From the NCBI GenBank assembly GCA_023614405.1, contig CM042684.1, forward strand, positions 532,874,682 through 532,938,681: a stretch of DNA of 64,000 nucleotides. Direction: 5' to 3'. The notes below the pieces were generated by a model. That model saw only the letters and a program-made list of their open reading frames with translations, made no database searches and was not told the DNA's origin. This DNA comes from Avena insularis (Eukaryota; Streptophyta; Magnoliopsida; Poales; Poaceae). This document shows, piece after piece, positions 59,466 through 64,000 of the stretch; the first letter of the stretch is position 1; every line of letters begins with the position of its first letter. A program made the position numbers and the translations under genes.

Positions 59466-60874
59466 GAGCATCTCCACTTATCCTTCATACAGCATCCGGC
59501 GCGGCTCGATTTTAGACCGTATGGCAGGGTGCCGGATAGGTTCACGATTTGGGGACACTGACTATCAGCCGTGCCCCTATACAAAAAATAATCAACAATT
59601 TGTTTTAATAAACCAGCAATAAGTTCAATATTGCAAATAAATAATTCACCATACAAATTTATTACAAATTCATCAAATTAAATAAACAATTGAAAAAGTT
59701 TAATATAGCAAACAAAGACAAACAAATAAACAAACTAGCTGACTCCTTTGAGCCTCCACAAATACTCCACTAGATCATCTTGTAGTTGACTATGACTATT
59801 TGTGTCTCAAACTGCTTGTTGCCTAGAGAGAACTTGGTGATCAATATCTGCAAGAGGACCTTGGAGATAGTACGGTTCAGTGTCAAACACTGGAGTTTTC
59901 CGCTCACTTTTAGTGATCATATTGTGTAAGATAACACATGCAATCATGACCTCCCACATATGATCTTTCAACTAGGTAAGGGAAGCGTACCTGACAATGG
60001 CAAATCAAGCTTGGAGCACACTGAATATCCTCTCTATATCCTTCCTGCAAGCTTCCTGCTGTGTGGCAAACCAAGTTTTCTTTCCTCCAGGGATAGGGTT
60101 TAAGATTGTCTTCACAAATGTTGACCATCTTGGGTAGATGCCATGCGCCAAGTAGTAGCCCTTGTCATACTAGTGGCCATTAATCTCAAACTGCACTAGA
60201 GGAGCTCTGCCTTCAATAAGCTTGGCGAACACATTTGAACACTGTAGCACATCGATGTCATTGTGTGATCCTGCCATACAGAAGAAAGTGTGCCAAATCC
60301 ATAGATCCTCATCTGCCACAGCCTCAAGAACCACACTGCATGATCCTTTGTGACCTTTGTACATGCCCTGGTGCACGAATGGGCAGTTCTTTCATGCCCA
60401 GTGCATACAGTCAATGCTTCCAAGCATCCCTGTAAACCCCCTTGCTGCATTCTGTGCCAGGATACGAGTTGTGTCTTCTGCATTGGGTGTTCTTAGCTAA
60501 TTCTTCCCATACACTGCCACAATTGCCCTGCAAAACCTACACATGCAGTCGATGGCTGTGGACTCGGCCATGCGGAGGTAATCGTCATGTGTGTCTATGG
60601 AAATTCCATATGCAAGCATCCAGAGAACAACTATGCATTTCTAGATAGTGGAGAAACCAAGCATGCCGATGGTGTCTCTCTTCAGTTTGAAGTGGTCGTC
60701 GAAATCTCTCAATTGCTCGACGATCTCTAGAAAAATCTTCCGACTCATTCTGAAACAACGCCGAAATGTGACATCGTCGTGCAATGGATCGTCGACGAAG
60801 TAGTCGGCGTAAAGCATGCAGTAGCCTTCCATCCTCTGCCTTGGCTTGCTCTTGCGCCGCGCAGGCTTCGAACC
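59466..60874 (-). mobile_element. PIF/Harbinger element, 5'-truncated
   Basis: The left tip GAGCATCTCCAC follows TTG and resembles Harbinger-type terminal repeats. The interior holds a broken Harbinger transposase on the minus strand. The other end is missing because a Gypsy LTR begins at 60875 inside the transposase reading frame. Confidence 0.75.
59740..60874 (-). pseudogene. Harbinger (DDE_Tnp_4-type) transposase pseudogene
   Basis: Minus-strand reading from the LTR junction gives [47 protein letters not shown] (first catalytic Asp), KGHKGSCSVVLEAVADEDLW, AGSHNDIDVL (second Asp) and RKDIERIFSVLQA (catalytic Glu), then MWEVMIACVILHNMI. The DDE residues are still recognisable, but at least five in-frame stops interrupt the frame, several at codons one transition away from Gln, Arg or Trp. 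This is the pattern expected from long methylation-driven decay. The N-terminus is cut off by the Gypsy LTR. Harbinger transposases act with a MYB/SANT-like partner; the partner gene is not present here. Confidence 0.9.
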
Positions 60875-61687
60875 TGTTGGGGGAATACCCCCGGGTAGGG
60901 TCACACCGGGGTATAAAGGCCGAGTTAGTCGAGGTACGACGTGGTCAAAGCGAATGCTGGCCGGGTCTCCTTAAGGCAGACCGACTTATGGGGTAACCTG
61001 GCCTGGCGGGTGTTCACCTAACACTAACCCAGCTGACATAAAACGCATGTCGGCTATGCTTGATTTACCATATGTGCAGGTACCCTCGTAGCTGGGTTAG
61101 CCAAGCGCTAGCCGGGTTACCACCTGGCTTCCAAGAGAAGGAAGGAATCTCCCGCTGGTCAAAAGGTGGCTTCTGTCCACTATAGCGTGAGCGAAGTGAG
61201 CTGAGGGAAGGACCAGTGGGGCGTGACCGACAAAGGTGACGTAGCCACTGTCGGCTGACGCTATTAGTGTAGGATGATGCCAAAAGCCAAGGAGATCACA
61301 AAAGATTACGTCCAAGGTCCGGACTAGCCGTTTAAAGTAAATAAAGAGGTATCTTGCTTTTACCAAAGGGCATATTCATGGAATATGCTTCCACGTATGC
61401 CCTAGATTTGTAACCTGGGCTCCCCTATATAAGGAGCACCAGGGCCTCCATAGAGGGGGATGGATCATTCTGTTAAGGAAGAACCCTAGAGCTCTATAGT
61501 GGGGAGTAAGAGAACTAGTCTCCTTCTCACGAACAGCTCGAGGAGCCCTTGCAACCCACATCAAACAAGAGAGAAATACAAACATCTGTGTGTGGAATCA
61601 CCACACTATCCCTCCCTGGATTCCTCTAGTGCACATTGGTCCCATCTTTAGCCTATCCATGACATCTGCCGTGCCACCACCACGACA
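60875..61687 (+). repeat. Gypsy-type LTR inserted in the Harbinger element
   Basis: Starts TGTTGGGGGAATACCCCCGG and ends CCACCACCACGACA, about 813 bp. It has a TATATAAG promoter box at about 61426-61433. Directly after it GTTGGCACCCACCGCGGG resembles the primer-binding region of grass Gypsy elements, so this is a 5' LTR with plus orientation. The internal part is lost within about 120 bp. Confidence 0.75.
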
Positions 61688-61810
61688 GTTGGCACCCACC
61701 GCGGGTATCCAGACGGGAAACATCTTCGGCACCGGCGAACGCATCGTCTCCGGGTTGGTTCAGCGCTTTGGAGCGCTTGTACTTCTTGAATATTTCTTGG
61801 GGTGACACGG
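61688..61810 (+). other. Primer-binding site and truncated start of the Gypsy interior
   Basis: TTGGCACCCACCGCGGG at about 61689 is a plausible primer-binding site. The element breaks off near 61800, where sequence of the next, minus-strand retroelement begins. Confidence 0.55.
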
Positions 61811-62798
61811 GTGGCATCCCCAACCTTGAGATTTTGTCCATACTTCATCTTATCACATTATCCTTCCCTACACTTGAAAATTTTCCTTCATACAAAACTT
61901 CACACAATCATCATTAGCAACATTAGTGTACTCAAGATAGTAAGTCTTTGGGTCCAGTTTCAACACAAGTAAAACTTCTATTAAAACACAAGATATTGTA
62001 GCAATTCCTTCTAAAAGTTCAAATGATCAAGGAGAACTCAAAGAGAAAGAGATTAAGAGGCAAATGCAAATAATGACAGAAATCTATCAAAACAGACCAG
62101 CAGGTAAAAACCAATTTTTTCGAAAACCTTCTGTTGCTCAAATCGAAAGGTGTTGAACTAACGAAAGTCCGATAATAACCTGGGGTAGAAGCACAAACAA
62201 TTACAGCTCAATCCGACATACAGAGATGTTTCACAAATTTTTACGGTGAATCATAAAAATCTGTTTCGAGACAGCAACTTTCCCAAGTCGTACTTCTCTC
62301 TCATTAGAGGTTACTCTTGGCACAAAAACCACACAAAAAAGGATAAGGTGAGGTTATTACAGAGGTAATAACTTCCAAGACTCAACAAAAGAAAAATTTA
62401 TTGACTAAAATTTGGATTATCTCCCAATAAGTGCTTTTCTTTAACGCCTTTGAGCTAGGCATAAGAAGCAAGATTCAAGTATTCTCAAATGAAGAAGCAT
62501 TAAGACCAAATTTCTTGCCCCTACCTTTCTTACCTTTATTCTTATCTTTAGGGAACATATGATTTTTTGGTAGAGAAGCAAAATGCATGATACCTTTTTC
62601 CACATCTATTATCGCTCCAAGGAGTTTTAGTAGGGATCTTCCAAGTGTAATTTGTCATTTTCCTACACATTCAATAACAAGATAATCAGTAGACACCACT
62701 TTCCCTAGGATCTTTGTAAACACTCCTTCAGCTATTCCAATTGGCAATATTGTGGCATTATTAGTAAGAGATATTTCTTCTCCTCCTCCAGAAAGTCC

Positions 62799-63335
62799 TC
62801 AAAGATTTAAAGATTCATAGATTTCTTTGGACATAAGGTAGAATTCAGACATAATATCACAGCGAGCATGAAAAGTTTCATTATTTATAACAACTTTTAC
62901 TATAGGAAGCCAGTTTGAAGATTTAGAATTTATTGGAACATATTCATGATGCTCTCTAAGCATGTTATAACATTCTTTTAAACTAGCAGTGTTGGTCTCA
63001 AGAGTGTTCAATCTAGCAAATATATTTATAAAGGAGGAATCAGATTTGCTAGACAAGTTGTATGTTGCAACCAACTTTTTTATAGAGTTAGAAGCTTCAT
63101 CCTCATTGCAATGGAGGAAATCTCCTCCTACTACAGCATCCAAAGCATATCTATAACAAAGAGCAAGGCCAAAGTAGAAACTACTACGAAACAAGCTTAG
63201 AGTCATTTTAAGTTCAGTTTTTTCATGTAAATTAGAGATTCTAGACCAAGCTTCTTTAAAAATCTCTTCAATTCCTTGTTTGAAAGTAAAAATCATTTCC
63301 TCAGGTGACACAGTGATTGGAGAAATGCTAGACAT
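62799..63335 (-). pseudogene. Retroelement gag-protease fragment
   Basis: A 178-aa frame starting MSSISPITVSPEEMIFTFKQ. The gag-like core includes ALCYRYALDAVVGGDFL, followed by YNMLREHHEYVPINSKSSN and a retropepsin-like start, VVINNETFHARCDIMSEFYL, where the usual catalytic D-L/S-G-A is altered to D-I-M-S. A stop at 62799 is followed in the same frame by ILPIGIAEGVF, then LGRSLLKLLGAIIDVEKG, the C-terminal protease half, again with a stop between. It is thus a broken gag-protease polyprotein of the Athila-like Gypsy group. Confidence 0.75.
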
Positions 63336-63522
63336 AATGGCAACTTAAGATAGGAACCAGATTTTTTTTGTGTGTTTTTGATAAAGAAAAGCAAACGAGT
63401 ACAACTATTTTTTTGTGTTTTTAATAAAAGAAACAAGCAAACAAAACAAAAGTAAACTAAGCAAAACAAAAAACAAAGTAAAGAGATTGGTTATGAAGGA
63501 CTCCCCTTGTAAAGCTGTCCTT

Positions 63523-63543
63523 GACTCCCCGGCAACGGCGCTA
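63523..63543 (-). other. tRNA-Asp-type primer-binding site
   Basis: Minus-strand AGCGCCGTTGCCGGGGAG matches the TGGCGCCGTTGCCGGGG primer site common in Athila-type Gypsy elements, with the second base of the site changed. It fixes the orientation as minus. Confidence 0.9.
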
Positions 63544-63550
63544 GAAAATA

Positions 63551-64000
63551 TGCTTGATGGCTCAAAATACGATGAGCTTGTTGGGGAACCCCAAGAGGAA
63601 GGTATGATGAGCACAACATCAACTTTTCCCTCAGTTATGAAACCAAGGTTATCGAACTAGTAGGAGCAAAGAAACAACTCCAAGGTGTTGTCTCCAACTT
63701 GGAATCCTGCACAACACAACCATAGAACTTTTCCCCCAACTTATAGTGAGGTTGTCAATCTCACCAATTTTGCTGAAAACAAAGAATTAAACGTATTGTG
63801 TGGAAGATTGTAATTGCTTGCAGAAAGTAAACAGTAAACAATAAATAGATGGTAGATTGATGATAAAAGAATGGACCGAGGTCCATAGTTCACTAGAGGT
63901 GATTCTCCTTAAGATAGATGACATGTCGGGTGAACAAATTACAGCGGGGCAATTGACAGACACCGTGAAAGCAATACATGCATATACTAATCATCTTGAC
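63551..64000 (-). repeat. 5' LTR of the Athila-type element, cut by the window end
   Basis: Begins TGCTTGATGG immediately outside the primer site and contains TGTTGGGGAACCCCAAGAGG. The other border lies outside the window. No gene in it. Confidence 0.7.

Larger units (their letters stand above)
61811..63550 (-). mobile_element. Athila-type Gypsy retroelement, internal part, minus strand
   Basis: The element runs from an LTR beyond the right edge leftward: primer-binding site (63523-63543), leader, gag frame (63335-62799), then protease-like remains to about 62480, after which no coding is recognised. Reverse transcriptase and integrase are absent, so it is deleted or a non-autonomous type. 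It abuts the truncated Gypsy LTR at about 61810. Confidence 0.7.

Noticed and set aside
60442..60648. Plus-strand frames inside the Harbinger segment
   Set aside because: Antisense to the recognisable transposase coding sequence.

Overview
This window is nuclear DNA of a large, repeat-rich grass genome, most likely a Triticeae species (wheat, Aegilops, barley or rye type). The evidence is spliced plant genes separated by nested retroelements: an Angela/BARE-like Copia element, Gypsy LTRs with typical primer-binding sites and polypurine tracts, Stowaway MITEs with TA target duplications, PIF/Harbinger remnants and a Helitron with Pif1-type helicase remains. The chromosome, species and genome copy cannot be told from the sequence alone. 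Three convincing protein-coding genes are present, all on the minus strand. (1) 9630-12864 encodes a seven-exon TTL protein (TPR repeats plus a C-terminal thioredoxin-like domain, 688 aa). (2) 26590-28976 encodes a four-exon protein with one membrane segment and coiled coils (about 387 aa) that I do not recognise by name. (3) 55908-58917 encodes a two-exon CC-NB-ARC-LRR immune receptor (948 aa). In all three, exon phases join without a frame error. Layout: 1-4926 holds Gypsy-type LTR material with a 318-bp tandem duplication and a clear polypurine tract plus 3' LTR. 4929-8193 holds two short terminal-inverted-repeat elements, one carrying a decayed B3 DNA-binding domain and the other a decayed AP2/ERF domain. 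9.6-12.9 kb is the TTL gene. 14.9-18.2 kb holds a MYB/SANT-like fragment and the 3' end of a LINE. 18.3-25.5 kb is gene-poor sequence with Stowaway MITEs. 26.6-29.0 kb is the coiled-coil gene. 30765-42018 is a probable Helitron of about 11 kb containing helicase remains, gene-like fragments and minisatellite DNA. 43389-51675 is a Copia element with two 1.7-kb LTRs and a 5-bp target duplication. 54.4-55.7 kb is an unusual segment with a 22-bp-phased TAGCA motif array. 55.9-58.9 kb is the NLR. 59.2-64.0 kb holds a MITE, a broken Harbinger transposase, a truncated Gypsy LTR and an Athila-type gag-protease piece on the minus strand. The genes do not form a pathway or operon: TTL proteins act in hormone, stress and cell-wall signalling, the NLR in immunity. 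The most notable structures are the 22-bp-phased array beside the NLR, the three transposon-like pieces carrying plant transcription-factor DNA-binding domains, a partial exon copy inside the NLR intron, and a Copia element whose coding region is far more decayed than its LTRs.
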